A stretch of DNA of 64,000 bases from Myxococcales bacterium (GCA_016720595.1 JADKKI010000030.1:155206-219205), one strand, 5' to 3'. Shown: positions 41,372-54,280, counted from the first letter of the stretch. The notes: generated from the sequence alone by a model not told the origin. Numbers and translations are program-made.

Positions 41372-42297
41372 GTGGCGAACAGCGCCATCTGTCGGGGCGG
41401 ACCGACCACGCGTGCGCGCGCTCCCACGGCGAGGGCGATCGTATCCGCACACGCACCAGTCACGAACACCTCGCGCGCCCGGGCCGATTCGATCCACGCG
41501 AGCAGCTGCTTGCGATCGGCGGCGTTGGCCCACGCGAACCCGAGGTCGTAGCCGGTGGCGCTCTCGATCGCGCGCCCGGAGACGAGCGCCGTCGAGAACC
41601 GCTTGCCGGCGAGCGCCTTGACGAGGCCGCCGTGATCGCTGTCGAGCCAGATCACCGCGCGGGGCTCCTTGCCGGGGGCACCGATCGGCGGCAGTGCCGC
41701 ACGCCCGCTGGCCCGGAGCGCGGCCTCGCGGATCGGCCGGCCCGCCGCCACGGTCACACCACGTGCGGCGAGCGCGATCGCGAGCTCGAGCCCATCAAGC
41801 GCGCTGTCGCAGAACAGCACCGGTCGGCGCTCGGCCGCGAGCTCCGAGACCGCCCAGCCCGCGGTCTGATCCATCACGTCCGTGAGCTTGGGGAACACGT
41901 GGTGCGCCTCGCCAAAGGGTGCGCTGACCACGAGCGCGTCGCACGTGCGAACTTCCGCCGCATCCCCGGCGCCGCCGCGCTGCGTCCGGATCAGGCCCGC
42001 GTAGAGGGTGGTCCGCCCGCCGAGATCCACGTAGAGCGAGGTCGCCCCGAGGCCGCGGCCCGAAGGGATCAGCTCGAGGCGCAGCGTGCCGAGCGTGAAC
42101 CGCTGGTGGACCGGGACGGCGAGATCGCCATCGCCCTTGGCGGCGAGCAGGGCCAGCGAGAGGGGTGTGCCGATCAGCTGGCCGTGCCCTGCTCGAGACA
42201 GGCGATCCGCAGCGGACACGAAGCAGATGTCCCGGCGCCGGCGCGCGTCACACCAGATCGGCGTGCCCGTGAGGTGGACGCCATCACGCCACGTCAC
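41368..42297 (-). CDS. Degenerate metallo-beta-lactamase-fold protein (exonuclease-like)
   Basis: A 309-residue protein. Its layout follows the ligase-associated MBL/beta-CASP exonuclease family: TWRDGVHLTGTPIWCDARRR, FVSAADRLSRAGHGQLIGTP, IPSGRGLGATSLYVDLGGRTTLYAG. However, the metal-binding HxHxDH is replaced by SAADRLS. A beta-CASP-like second half follows (DALVVSAPFGEAHHVFP, then LFCDSALDGLELAIALAARG). It is probably catalytically inactive or altered. The start is the GTG at 42297; a GTG at 42336 would add 13 residues. It overlaps the penicillin-binding protein gene by four bases. Family assignment is by pattern only. Confidence 0.7.
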
Positions 42298-42370
42298 GGG
42301 TGCAACGGGAGCGGCTCGAGCGGGGCGTCGACCCACAGCTCACGGTGCCACCGCGCGCGCGATCAGGCAA

Positions 42371-43003
42371 TCATTCGACGGTGTTCGTCGGCAGCTTGCC
42401 TTCGAGCAGCATCGCTTCGAGCTCGCGGATCGTGGCGGTGAGTTGCGCTCGTTGTGCGGCGTCGAGCTCGAACACGATTCCCATGCCCGGCGGCTCGTCG
42501 TCGGCCGCGGTGATCGTGTGCGAGACCTTGCCGACCAGGGAGAGCGGCTGCGGCTTGCCCGGGATCGCCACCAGCATGTGGACCTGGGAGGTCTCGGGCA
42601 GGGGCTTGTCCGTGAACAGGAACACGCCCTCCTCGTTGATGTCCTTGGTGAACGTGTTTGCCGGACCCTCGATGGCGCCGTAGGTCACCGACAGCCGGAT
42701 CGGGAGGCGTCGCTTCTCGCGCAGGTTGAGGAGGCCGCCGCGAACGAACCCGTTCAGGTAGTTGATCTTGTCCCGCTCGGAGCCACCGAGGGCGACCACG
42801 ACGCCTGGAGGATCGTCACGATGACCGACGATCGTCCCGCGGAGGGTGACCAGCCAGCCACCCACATCCAGATCGATGCGGAGGACGGCACCCTGTTCGG
42901 CCGGGTCGTCCGTCGGTACGAACATCGTCCAGTCCCGCGGATCGAAGATCTTGATCCACTCGGACTGACTGGTGAGCCGGAGCTCGAGCCGTACCGCACC
43001 CAC
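42371..43003 (-). CDS. PilZ-domain protein (myxobacterial type)
   Basis: A 210-residue protein from a GTG at 43003. The N-terminal half is a beta-rich segment (DPRDWTMFVPTDDPAEQGAVL). The C-terminal half is a PilZ domain with the short basic lead-in EKRRLPIRLSVTY, KDINEEGVFLFTDKPLPE, and PGMGIVFELD. The RxxxR and D/NxSxxG c-di-GMP-binding pattern is only partly kept (DINEEGV), so ligand binding is uncertain. Myxobacteria have many such PilZ proteins, which link to motility and regulation. Confidence 0.85.
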   Translation of the reverse strand: MGAVRLELRLTSQSEWIKIFDPRDWTMFVPTDDPAEQGAVLRIDLDVGGWLVTLRGTIVGHRDDPPGVVVALGGSERDKINYLNGFVRGGLLNLREKRRLPIRLSVTYGAIEGPANTFTKDINEEGVFLFTDKPLPETSQVHMLVAIPGKPQPLSLVGKVSHTITAADDEPPGMGIVFELDAAQRAQLTATIRELEAMLLEGKLPTNTVE

Positions 43004-43038
43004 AGCCCATCGTACCCCAACAGCCGTGCCAGGGCGCG

Positions 43039-44118
43039 TTACTGGATGAGGACGCGGAGGGTCAGCGGCTTTCCGGCGCGAAGCAGCTGGATGTTCGCGG
43101 CGCGGGTCGCCGAGGCGCGGACGTAGAGCTCCGCGGCATCATCGATCGTCTTCAGCGGCGTGCCGTCGACCGCGGTGACGATGTCACCGGAGCGCAGGCC
43201 GGCCTTCGAGAACACCGAGCCCTCGGCGACCACATCGAGCCGCGCGCCTGCCGGCGTGAACGAGCCACGCAGGACGGCCGCGAGCTTGTTGAAGTCGGCG
43301 AGGGCGACGTTGAGCTCGCTGCGCGACAGCACGGTCGGCGTGATCACCGGTGCGGGCGGCGCCTCGGGGGCGACCTCGTCTGCGGCGGGGATCTCGGTCG
43401 GGGCTGCGGTCGGCGTGCTCGTCGGAGCGATCGCCGGCGTGGCGGGCGCCCGGGTCGTGGCGGGCGCGCGGGTCGCCGTAGTCGTGCCGGGAGGCTCGAA
43501 CCCGATCACGGCAGGCGCGGCCTTGCGCGGCGCGGGGGCAGGCACGTCGGCGTACGGGTCGGCGAGCCCGGCCGCTGGCAGGATCGCGGGCAGGGGAGTG
43601 GGCGCGGTCACGCGAACCGAAGGAGCCGCGACGGAGCGCACCGGCACCTCGGCGTAGGGGTCGATCGGAGCCTCGCTGGCGGGAGCCTCGCCGGGAGCGC
43701 TGGCGGCAGGCTCGACGGTAGGATCGGCGTAGGGATCCTGGGGTGCCGTCGCCGCCTTCGTCGGGGCCTTGGCCCGGGTGGGCTCGGCCTCGCGAGCACC
43801 GCGGCCGCGCCGCCACGACGGGTCGGGAGCAGGCGCGGTCAGGACGATCTCCTTGCCGTCCACGGACAGGGTGACCTCGTCGTCGTCGATGTCTTCGACC
43901 TTGTAGCCGTCGATCGTGCCGCCGACCTCTGCCAGGACATGGGTGCCGCGGTTCCTGTCGAACAGCAGCGCCTGGTGACTCTCCGGCAGGAGCTTCACCA
44001 CCCGGAGCGAGACCTTGGCGCGGGGCGCTACGGCCTTCGGATCCGGGCTGTTGGCTTCATCGGCCCGGGCAACGGAGGCCGTCAAGAACATGGCGAACAG
44101 ACCGACGACGAGACGCAT
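43039..44118 (-). CDS. Exported GspC-like PDZ-domain protein
   Basis: A 359-residue protein. A signal peptide (MRLVVGLFAMFLTASVARA) leads to a GspC homology-region-like segment (about residues 38-95, KVSLRVVKLLPESHQALLF and VGGTIDGYKVEDIDDDEVTL). A Pro/Ala-rich linker with DPYADP/DPYAEVP repeats follows, then a C-terminal PDZ domain (AEGSVFSKAGLRSGDIVTAV and LRAGKPLTLRVLIQ). GspC connects inner- and outer-membrane parts of type II secretion. The lack of a membrane anchor and of other gsp genes makes this a relative, possibly a periplasmic scaffold. It follows nothing on its strand closely, so it may be a single-gene unit. Confidence 0.8.
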   Translation of the reverse strand: MRLVVGLFAMFLTASVARADEANSPDPKAVAPRAKVSLRVVKLLPESHQALLFDRNRGTHVLAEVGGTIDGYKVEDIDDDEVTLSVDGKEIVLTAPAPDPSWRRGRGAREAEPTRAKAPTKAATAPQDPYADPTVEPAASAPGEAPASEAPIDPYAEVPVRSVAAPSVRVTAPTPLPAILPAAGLADPYADVPAPAPRKAAPAVIGFEPPGTTTATRAPATTRAPATPAIAPTSTPTAAPTEIPAADEVAPEAPPAPVITPTVLSRSELNVALADFNKLAAVLRGSFTPAGARLDVVAEGSVFSKAGLRSGDIVTAVDGTPLKTIDDAAELYVRASATRAANIQLLRAGKPLTLRVLIQ

Positions 44119-44295
44119 GCAGGGGGGAGCTGCAAACGTCGATCCGGTCCAACCAGAGCCAACCGGCCGGAACTACGTCACCTATGAAGGTGCGTGTAGC
44201 TGGCGCTTCACAGATCCCGTGACGGAACGGGACACCGGCGCCTCGGAAAACCTCTGTCAACGACGGCGTTTGGAGCCGCCGCCGTCAGGCTGCCA

Positions 44296-45147
<852 letters not shown>

Positions 45148-45225
45148 GGCTTACATCGAGCGTACGGGATCAATGGTGTCGTTGCAACGCTCGCGCCGGG
45201 CGTGCTACTGCCCGTGTCTTCGACG

Positions 45226-45959
45226 ATGACCGATGCTCCGAGGCTCCCTCGACACGTGGGAATAATCATGGACGGCAACGGCCGCTGGGCCGAGGCCCTG
45301 GGGCGCCCGCGCCTCGACGGTCACCGGGCCGGGGCTGACTCCGTCCGCGACATCACCCGTGCATCGCGCGAGCTCGGGCTCGAGGCGATCACCCTGTATG
45401 CCTTCTCGTCGCAGAACTGGGCCCGGCCGGCCGAGGAGGTCGCGGGGCTCATGCAGCTGCTCCGCGAGTTCCTGATCGGCGAGCGGGCCGAGATCCTCGA
45501 CAACCAGATCCGGCTCGAGGCGATCGGCGACATCGACAAGCTCCCCCGATGGTCAAGGAGCCCCTCGACGAGCTCCGCGCGGCCTCGGCCCACCATCGCG
45601 GCATGACCCTGACCCTGGCCCTGTCCTATGGCGGCCGCGAATCGATCGTGCGGGCCGTCCAGGCGATCGCACGGGACGCGGCCGCCGGGATCTTGCGCCC
45701 GGATGACCTCGATGTCGCCCGGCTCTCGGGGTACCTGCCCACCGCCGGCCTGCCGCCCCTCGATCTCCTGATCCGGACCAGCGGCGAGCAGCGGATCTCC
45801 AACTTCATGCTGTGGGAGATCGCCTACGCGGAGCTGGTGTTCACCGAGGTGCTGTGGCCGGAGTTCCGACGCGAGCACCTGTACAAGTGCCTCGAGGTCT
45901 ATGCCGCCCGCGAGCGCAGGTTCGGGCTGACCTCGGCGCAGCTCGCCTCCGACGTTTAG
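45226..45959 (+). pseudogene. uppS: Isoprenyl transferase (undecaprenyl diphosphate synthase), frameshifted
   Basis: The product makes the undecaprenyl carrier for peptidoglycan. ATG 45226 gives MTDAPRLPRHVGIIMDGNGR (FPP-binding DGNGRWA) and continues through AITLYAFSSQNWARPAEEV. At the C-run 45543-45547 the frame changes. Adding one C restores GDIDKLPPMVKEPLDEL, and the other frame continues LTLALSYGGRESIVRA, LLIRTSGEQRISNFMLWEIAYAELVF and EVYAARERRFG to 45959. Every family block is otherwise present. Because this enzyme is normally essential and cdsA follows directly, a homopolymer sequencing error is the likeliest reason for the break. Tests: reads over 45543-45547, and a second uppS copy elsewhere. 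Confidence 0.88.
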
Positions 45960-45977
45960 GGCGCTCGACTTGACCGC

Positions 45978-46877
45978 GTGGGGCGGGTGGGGTTAGCTCC
46001 AGCCCCCTTGGCGCTCGGCAACCTTGCACAGCGGTTCCTCGTCGCGCTCGTCGCGGTGCCGATCCTGCTGTTCCTGCTCCACTACGAGCGGCCGGAGCCG
46101 ACGTGGGCGGTGATCTTCATCGCCTCGCTGCTCGCGATGAACGAGTTCTTCGCGATGACCCTGCCCAAGGAGGATCGCCGCCCGGCGCTCGTCATGGGTG
46201 GGCTCGCCTGCGCCGCATTCTACTGGCTCGATCCGATCGCGCTCAGCCGCTACGGGATGCGCGACCTGACGATGTTCGCGGCGGGCAACCAGGTGACGGT
46301 GGCGCTGATCCTCGGCGTGGTGGTCCCGGGGCTGTTCTACCTGTTCCGGTTCCGGGACATCCCGAGCGTCGCGGGCCGGTATGCGGCCACCGTCGCCGGC
46401 ATCGTCTATGCGGGCTTCTTGACCACGTTCCTGGCGAAGCTGAAGCTGATCGACCCGCACCACGTCGGCGACACCGTCATCATCGTGCTGCTGGTCGCCT
46501 GGATCGCCGACACCGGCGGGTACTTCGCGGGCCGGTTCCTCGGCAAGGCGAAGCTCTACGAGGCCGTTAGCCCCAAGAAGACCTGGGCAGGCGCGTACGG
46601 CGGCCTCGCCGGCTCGGTGCTCGGCGTGGCCGTGCTCAAGCTCGGGTTCGCGGACTGGCTGAGCTGGATGGACGTGTTCCTGATCGCGATCCCCGGCGGC
46701 ATCCTCGGGCAGATGGGCGATCTCGCGGAGTCCCTGATCAAGCGCTCCGTCGGCGTGAAGGATTCAGGCGCGCTGCTGCCGGGCCACGGCGGGATCCTCG
46801 ACCGGATCGATGCCGTGCTGTTCATCGCGCCGTACGTCTACACGTACCTGACGCTGAAGTTCTCGTTCGGCTTCTAG
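45978..46877 (+). CDS. cdsA: Phosphatidate cytidylyltransferase
   Basis: A 299-residue polytopic protein that converts phosphatidate to CDP-diacylglycerol for phospholipid synthesis. About eight hydrophobic segments. The C-terminal signature is clear: AWIADTGGYFAGRFLGKAKL, then SPKKTWAGAYGGLAGSV, and GQMGDLAESLIKRSVGVKDSG followed by LPGHGGILDRIDAVLF. The GTG at 45978 starts 18 bases after uppS; a TTG at 46008 is an alternative. uppS-cdsA is a conserved pair. Confidence 0.95.
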   Translation: MGRVGLAPAPLALGNLAQRFLVALVAVPILLFLLHYERPEPTWAVIFIASLLAMNEFFAMTLPKEDRRPALVMGGLACAAFYWLDPIALSRYGMRDLTMFAAGNQVTVALILGVVVPGLFYLFRFRDIPSVAGRYAATVAGIVYAGFLTTFLAKLKLIDPHHVGDTVIIVLLVAWIADTGGYFAGRFLGKAKLYEAVSPKKTWAGAYGGLAGSVLGVAVLKLGFADWLSWMDVFLIAIPGGILGQMGDLAESLIKRSVGVKDSGALLPGHGGILDRIDAVLFIAPYVYTYLTLKFSFGF

Positions 46878-47500
46878 CGCCGGTAGCCGCCGCCGCCCTG
46901 CGTTTCGTAGGTGCGGGGGTCGGGCCCCGCGACCGCGACCTGGCGGACGGTCCCGTCGGTGAACACCACCGCGATCACGCGCGGGCCAGCGCCTTGCGGT
47001 GCGGTGGCCACCAGCTCGAGCTCGTGATGACCCGGGGCGAGCGGCGTGAGCTCGCTGGTCGGAGCGTTCACCCACTGGCCGTGCTCGCGGACCCCGAGGT
47101 GCCACGTCACCCCACCGGCGCGGCCCGCGAACGTGCGGCCGTACGGGATCGGCGTGTCGCCATCGACCGTGTCCCACTGCAGGCCCTGCTCCTCGCGCAC
47201 GACGAAGATGTGCTGCACCGGGGTCGGCGAATCGATCACGAGGTCGAACACGTCATCCGGTGCGCCGTCCTGCGCGAACGTGGTGGGTGACATCTCGTCG
47301 ATCGTGCGCGAGCGCTTCGAGACGTGCGCGGCGATCCTCGGGCCTGCCGCGATCGCGCATTCGGGATGCGGCGAGGGCTGTGGCCGCATCATCATCCAGG
47401 TGGTCAGCGCACCGGCGAGAGCTCCGGTGAGGCCGGCGATCGCCACGACGACGGCGACGCTGGGCATCCTGCGAACCGAGTGGACCTGCGGGGTCATCAT
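46874..47500 (-). CDS. Membrane-anchored hypothetical protein
   Basis: A 208-residue protein. The ATG at 47500 (a second ATG at 47497) gives a short basic start, one membrane segment (MPSVAVVVAIAGLTGALAG) and an extracytoplasmic domain that is mainly beta (FDLVIDSPTPVQHIFVV, then APGHHELELVATAPQGAG). It may resemble an Ig-like or zinc-finger-associated domain, but I do not recognise the family. Its stop overlaps the end of cdsA by four bases on the opposite strand. Confidence 0.7.
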   Translation of the reverse strand: MMTPQVHSVRRMPSVAVVVAIAGLTGALAGALTTWMMMRPQPSPHPECAIAAGPRIAAHVSKRSRTIDEMSPTTFAQDGAPDDVFDLVIDSPTPVQHIFVVREEQGLQWDTVDGDTPIPYGRTFAGRAGGVTWHLGVREHGQWVNAPTSELTPLAPGHHELELVATAPQGAGPRVIAVVFTDGTVRQVAVAGPDPRTYETQGGGGYRR

Positions 47501-47649
47501 GGTTGTTGAGATGAGACGCCCGACGCGGAACTTGGGTCCATTGTTCGACGGGCTGCCCGAGATCGGGTTGGGGCGGACCCAGCCCTCGCGCTAACCGCCG
47601 AGGATCGCTACGACGCACCCTGGCAAGGCGGCTGCACACATCCGCCTCC

Positions 47650-47727
47650 ATGACTCGCTTCGACCGGACCTGGGAGCCACTGTTCGTCCTGATCGCCGCC
47701 ACCGTGCTCCTGCTCGGTACGCTCTGA
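47650..47727 (+). CDS. Possible 25-residue membrane microprotein
   Basis: An ATG at 47650 opens MTRFDRTWEPLFVLIAATVLLL and ends GTL: a short charged N-terminus and one predicted membrane helix. It lies in the ~300-base gap before the VWA gene. No strong ribosome-binding site is visible. Apart from this candidate the gap (47501-47796) holds only the divergent leader of the preceding minus-strand gene. Confidence 0.3.
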   Translation: MTRFDRTWEPLFVLIAATVLLLGTL

Positions 47728-47796
47728 GAACTTGGTCGTTGCGCCTTGCGGCGCCTGCGATCTACCGTCCGCGCGCAACTCGGGTGGAGGGCCTCG

Positions 47797-48747
47797 ATGC
47801 GCATGAGAACAGGCGTCACGTTCACGGGTCTCGCGTTGGCGTTTGCCGCGGCCGCATGCGGACCGCCGCAGTCGCGCAACCAGGGTGATGACGATGGAGT
47901 CGATGGGGGCAACGGCACCGATGCCGATCAGGTGTTCCCGCCCGACGACAGCGGTGGGAGCGGCTGCCAGAAGCTCGACCTCCTGTTCGTGATCGACAAC
48001 TCCGGCTCGATGGGCCAGGAGCAGGCGAACCTGATCGCGAACTTCCCGATGTTCATCACGGTGCTCGATGCCTCGGGCCTCGACTACCGCGTGGCCGTGA
48101 CCACCACCTCGCGCGACTACCACTACAACATGACGCTGCCCGTCGGCGGCTCGCTCCCCCAGAACACCGGCGCGGGCGACGACGGGCGCATGCTTCAGCC
48201 CGCGAGCTGCAGCATGACGAAGCGCTGGATCGACAAGGGCGATCCCACGCCGGCGCAGACGTTCTCGTGCGTCGCCAACGTCGGCACCAGCGGCAACAGC
48301 GACGAGATGCCGCTCGGCGCGATGCGCGATGCGTTCGAGGATCGGATGATGGACAACACCAACGCGGGGTTCCGGCGCAACGATGCGCTGCTCGGCGTGG
48401 TGTTCCTGACCGACGAGGAAGACTGTTCGTACGAGGCCTCCGTCAACCTCTCGTTCGGCCAGTCGCTGTGCAGCAGCCAGATGGAGACGGCGACCAACTA
48501 CGTCACGTTCCTCGACACGTACACCGGTCATCGCTCGCGATGGGCGGCAGCGGCGATCGCGGGCATGGGCCCGGGCGACTGCACCTCGTCGTTCGGCAAC
48601 GCCAACGAGGCCACGCGGCTCAAGGCGTTCGTCGCCGCGGCGGGCTCGCAGGCCCGGATGTCGTCGATCTGCGACGGAGATCTCTCGGTCAGCCTGCAGC
48701 AGACCCTCGCGCTGTTCCAGTCGGCGTGCGGCGGCGTGATCTTCTAG
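47797..48747 (+). CDS. VWA-like lipoprotein
   Basis: A 316-residue protein. The ATG at 47797 is preceded by GGAGG and gives a signal peptide with a lipobox (AAAC, Cys 21). A short Asp/Gly linker leads to a von Willebrand A-type domain: KLDLLFVIDNSGSMGQEQAN with an intact DxSxS MIDAS, VAVTTTSRDY, and GVVFLTDEEDCSYEA. Several cysteines (CSMTKRW, FSCVANV, LCSSQ, GDCTSS, SICDG, SACGG) suggest disulfides in an exported protein. Such proteins bind ligands in a metal-dependent manner at the surface. The small gene downstream overlaps its end. Confidence 0.85.
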   Translation: MRMRTGVTFTGLALAFAAAACGPPQSRNQGDDDGVDGGNGTDADQVFPPDDSGGSGCQKLDLLFVIDNSGSMGQEQANLIANFPMFITVLDASGLDYRVAVTTTSRDYHYNMTLPVGGSLPQNTGAGDDGRMLQPASCSMTKRWIDKGDPTPAQTFSCVANVGTSGNSDEMPLGAMRDAFEDRMMDNTNAGFRRNDALLGVVFLTDEEDCSYEASVNLSFGQSLCSSQMETATNYVTFLDTYTGHRSRWAAAAIAGMGPGDCTSSFGNANEATRLKAFVAAAGSQARMSSICDGDLSVSLQQTLALFQSACGGVIF

Positions 48748-49067
48748 CGCTGCTGCTCGTCCCCGCGTGCTCGTGGGCACTCGTCGAGCAGCCCCCGCGC
48801 TACGACGCGGGGACGCGGCCGCTCGCATGCACCGCGTCGCTGGCCACACCGATCGCCGACACGGCGCTCGCGGTGGTGTTCGCCGGCGCGGCCACGGCGC
48901 TGCTGATCTCTGCGCGCACGGGTGACGCGAAGCTCGAGCTCGGCCTCGGGATCGCCGCGGGCCTCGCGGCCGTGCCGTACGGGTTCTCGGCGGGCTACGG
49001 GTACGCGCAGACCGGGCGCTGCCGCGGGCTCGGCCGGATCGTGCGCCCGGGCCACGCGCCGCGCTAG
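48726..49067 (+). CDS. Small exported membrane protein
   Basis: A 113-residue frame from the GTG at 48726, overlapping the VWA gene by 22 bases. The start VRRRDLLALLLVPACSWALV is a lipoprotein-like signal. Two hydrophobic segments follow (IADTALAVVFAGAATALLIS and LGLGIAAGLAAVPYGFSAG), with cysteines in LACTA and GRCRGLG. It looks like other short myxobacterial membrane proteins with unknown roles. Translational coupling to the VWA gene is likely. Confidence 0.6.
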   Translation: MRRRDLLALLLVPACSWALVEQPPRYDAGTRPLACTASLATPIADTALAVVFAGAATALLISARTGDAKLELGLGIAAGLAAVPYGFSAGYGYAQTGRCRGLGRIVRPGHAPR

Positions 49068-50239
49068 CGGGTCATGCAGATCGAGTCCGGCGTGACGTCG
49101 ATCAGATCGAGCCGGACATCGAGGTTCGGATCGTGGCGCTGTTGCTTCAAGATCCTCGCGGTGTTGCGGATCGCGCCGAGTTGCGCGCCTTCGCAGTGCG
49201 CGCTGCGGAGCGCGGCCTCGAGGGCGCTGGTCACGGCCTCGTCCGCGCCCCTGGCCGAGACCAACGACGCGCGCTGCGCGATCGCCAGCCAGGCCTCGGC
49301 CGTCGCCGTCGGAGCCGGCCACGCCAGGTAGACCTGGCCGAGCTCGAGCACGTCCGCGGCGATGCCGTGCTCCAGCAGGAACTGATCGCAGGCCTTCGCA
49401 TGCCAGCACTTGAGCTCGTGCAGCAGCGTCGCGCAGGTGGGGATGCCCTCGAACGGCGACAGCGCCTGCACGGCGGCCATGCGCGCCGCGGGATCGACGA
49501 GCACGGCCCTCCGCGTGAGCCGCATGCAGTGGTCCACCGGCCGCCGCTGATCGTTGACCGCGAGCGCGCGCTCGGCGAACACCAGCGCGTCGGGCGCGCG
49601 CCCGACCTCGATGAAGCTCGCCGCGACCAGGTCGTAGATCGCGAGATCATCGACGCGTGCAGCGGCGAGCAGGCGGAGCGCTTCGTCCGCGGTGCCGGTA
49701 TCGACGACGATGTTCGCGAGATCCGTGCGCACGGCGGCCGGCATCCCGAGCACGCTGGCGTGGACGAGCGGCGCGAGCCGGGACACCGCAGCGCGCGGAT
49801 CGCGGCTCGCGACGCTGCACCAGGCGCGGAGGTACTCGAGCTGATCGGGGCTGCCGGCGCCTCGCCGGTTCTGTGCGCCGAGCCGACACAGATCGAGCCA
49901 CGACACCCCGGGCTGCGCGAAGGCGTTCGCGATCGCGTAGCTCGGCTCGAGCGCCGGATGCTGGTTGTGGGTCAGCGGCCAGCGCGCGTACTCGGTGGGA
50001 TCGAGCTGCTCGATCAGCGCGGCGATCTTCGGATCGTCGTACTGGCTCCGGGGAGGCGAGGCGGGCGGGGGTTCGGGCGCGGGCTTGCGTCGCGCCGGCG
50101 GTGGTTCGGTGGTCGCTTGTTCCGTGTCGTCGGTCTCGTCGTCGTCGTGCGCGGGAGGAGGAGTGCTACCGGGATATCGGCCGCCGCATGCGGCGAGCAC
50201 CACCACCACCAGCCAGACCGCACTCGACATCAGCTCCAT
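49064..50239 (-). CDS. Repeat-type lipoprotein, paralogue 1
   Basis: A 391-residue protein. ATG 50239 gives a signal peptide with lipobox LAAC. An Asp/Glu/Pro-rich linker follows, then helical repeats that resemble TPR/SEL1-like arrays: ALEPSYAIANAFAQPGVSW, LCRLGAQNRR, DLANIVVDTGTADEALRLLA, and a cysteine-containing second half (HELKCWHAKACDQFLLEHG). The neighbouring gene at 50322-51500 has the same layout and matching blocks, so the two are tandem paralogues. Function unknown. It converges on the small exported protein gene with a four-base overlap. Confidence 0.8.
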   Translation of the reverse strand: MELMSSAVWLVVVVLAACGGRYPGSTPPPAHDDDETDDTEQATTEPPPARRKPAPEPPPASPPRSQYDDPKIAALIEQLDPTEYARWPLTHNQHPALEPSYAIANAFAQPGVSWLDLCRLGAQNRRGAGSPDQLEYLRAWCSVASRDPRAAVSRLAPLVHASVLGMPAAVRTDLANIVVDTGTADEALRLLAAARVDDLAIYDLVAASFIEVGRAPDALVFAERALAVNDQRRPVDHCMRLTRRAVLVDPAARMAAVQALSPFEGIPTCATLLHELKCWHAKACDQFLLEHGIAADVLELGQVYLAWPAPTATAEAWLAIAQRASLVSARGADEAVTSALEAALRSAHCEGAQLGAIRNTARILKQQRHDPNLDVRLDLIDVTPDSICMTR

Positions 50240-50321
50240 GATGCACAGACGCGCGGGCCGAGTTGTCACGAAGTCATCGCGCGCCCAGCGTGGCGAGCAA
50301 CGTGTCGAGATCCTTGGTCGC

Positions 50322-51500
50322 TCACGGATTGCAGAGCTGCTCCTGGTCGCTGATCAGCACCTCGAGACGAGCGTCGAGGGAGGCATCGTGCTTCGCGCGC
50401 TTGATCTTGTTGGCATCGTCGCCGACCCGCACGCTCTCCAGACACCGGGTGCTCCGCACGACGGCCTCGAGAGCAGTCACCGCGAGGAGGTCAGCTCCCG
50501 GGGTGTCGAGCAGCTTCAGAGCACTCGACGCGAGCATGTACCACCCGACCGTACTGGTGGGCTCGGTGGGCCATCGGTTGTAGACCTGTGCGAGGCGAGC
50601 GTCCTTCGGATCGACGCCGTGGTCCACGAAGTAGTCGTCGCACGAGCCCGTGTCCCAGCACGTCAGCTCGTTCATGAGCTGTCCGCAGGTGCGATCGGCG
50701 TAGCGCTCGAGCTGACGGATCCCCGAGCGGCGCTCGGCGGCGGGGAGCAAGATCGCGCGACGAGCGAGGCGATGGCAGTGCTCACCGGGCTTCTGGATCG
50801 CATACGAAGCGATCGCGGCGTCGTTGAACACGCTCGCCTCGTCGGGCTTGCCGATGTCGAGATACGAGGCTGCGATCAGATCGAGCATCGCGAGCTCGTG
50901 GATCTGCGCCTTCGCGAGCGTCCGCTGCGCCGCCTCGGCATCGCCGCTGTCGACCACGATGTTGGCGATGTCGCTCCGCGCTGCGGCCGCGACGCCGGCC
51001 ACGCTCGACCGGAGCAGTGGCGCGAGCCGGGTCACCGCGGCCTCCGCGTCGTGGCGCTCGACGTCGCACCACGCACGGAGGTACTCGAGCTGATCGCGGC
51101 TGACCTTCGAGACGCGATTCTGCGCACCCATCCGGCACAGGTCGGTCCATGACACCCCGGGCTCGGCGAACGCGGCGGCGATCGCATAGGCCGGCTCGAG
51201 GGCCGGGTGATGGCTCGCGGTCAGCGGCCACCGCTGGAGGTGCGCGACGTCGGTCGGATCGCCGGATGCGACGAGCGCGAGCTTGAGCGCCAAGCGCGGA
51301 CGCGGTGCGGCGATCCGGACGCGCTGTGGGGGCGCAGGGGCAACGGGTGATGGAGGCGGGGCGGGGGACGCGGGAGGCGGCGCGGTCACCGGCGCCGTCA
51401 CGCGTGGGCGAGCGCGCGTCGTCGGCGTGTGCAACCGCTCGGCGGGTGCGGGTGTACACGCCGCGATCAGGACCACCAACGACGCCAACGCCCGCACCAT
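50322..51500 (-). CDS. Repeat-type lipoprotein, paralogue 2
   Basis: A 392-residue protein. ATG 51500 gives MVRALASLVVLIAACTP, a lipoprotein signal. A Pro/Ala/Val-rich linker precedes the helical part, which matches its neighbour in key blocks: ALEPAYAIAAAFAEPGVSW, LCRMGAQNR, DQLEYLRAWC, DIANIVVDSGDAEAAQRTLA and NELTCWDTGSCDDYFVDHG. The two have clearly diverged since duplication. It lies 55 bases downstream of the kinase-TPR gene on the same strand, so it may be read with it. Confidence 0.8.
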   Translation of the reverse strand: MVRALASLVVLIAACTPAPAERLHTPTTRARPRVTAPVTAPPPASPAPPPSPVAPAPPQRVRIAAPRPRLALKLALVASGDPTDVAHLQRWPLTASHHPALEPAYAIAAAFAEPGVSWTDLCRMGAQNRVSKVSRDQLEYLRAWCDVERHDAEAAVTRLAPLLRSSVAGVAAAARSDIANIVVDSGDAEAAQRTLAKAQIHELAMLDLIAASYLDIGKPDEASVFNDAAIASYAIQKPGEHCHRLARRAILLPAAERRSGIRQLERYADRTCGQLMNELTCWDTGSCDDYFVDHGVDPKDARLAQVYNRWPTEPTSTVGWYMLASSALKLLDTPGADLLAVTALEAVVRSTRCLESVRVGDDANKIKRAKHDASLDARLEVLISDQEQLCNP

Positions 51501-51555
51501 CGGGTCCGAGTGTGCCACGCCAGGGTCGGGATCTGCACGAAGCTATTGCCGCGGG

Positions 51556-54255
<2,700 letters not shown>

Positions 54256-54280
54256 CTGGCGCTGATCCTATCAGCCCCGT

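Noticed and set aside
43550..43750. DPYADP repeats in the GspC-like protein as a mobile or recombining array
   Set aside because: Only three loose copies in a Pro/Ala linker; ordinary low complexity.
47608..48849. 413-codon minus-strand frame
   Set aside because: Opposite the VWA lipoprotein, which has a signal peptide, MIDAS motif and a ribosome-binding site.
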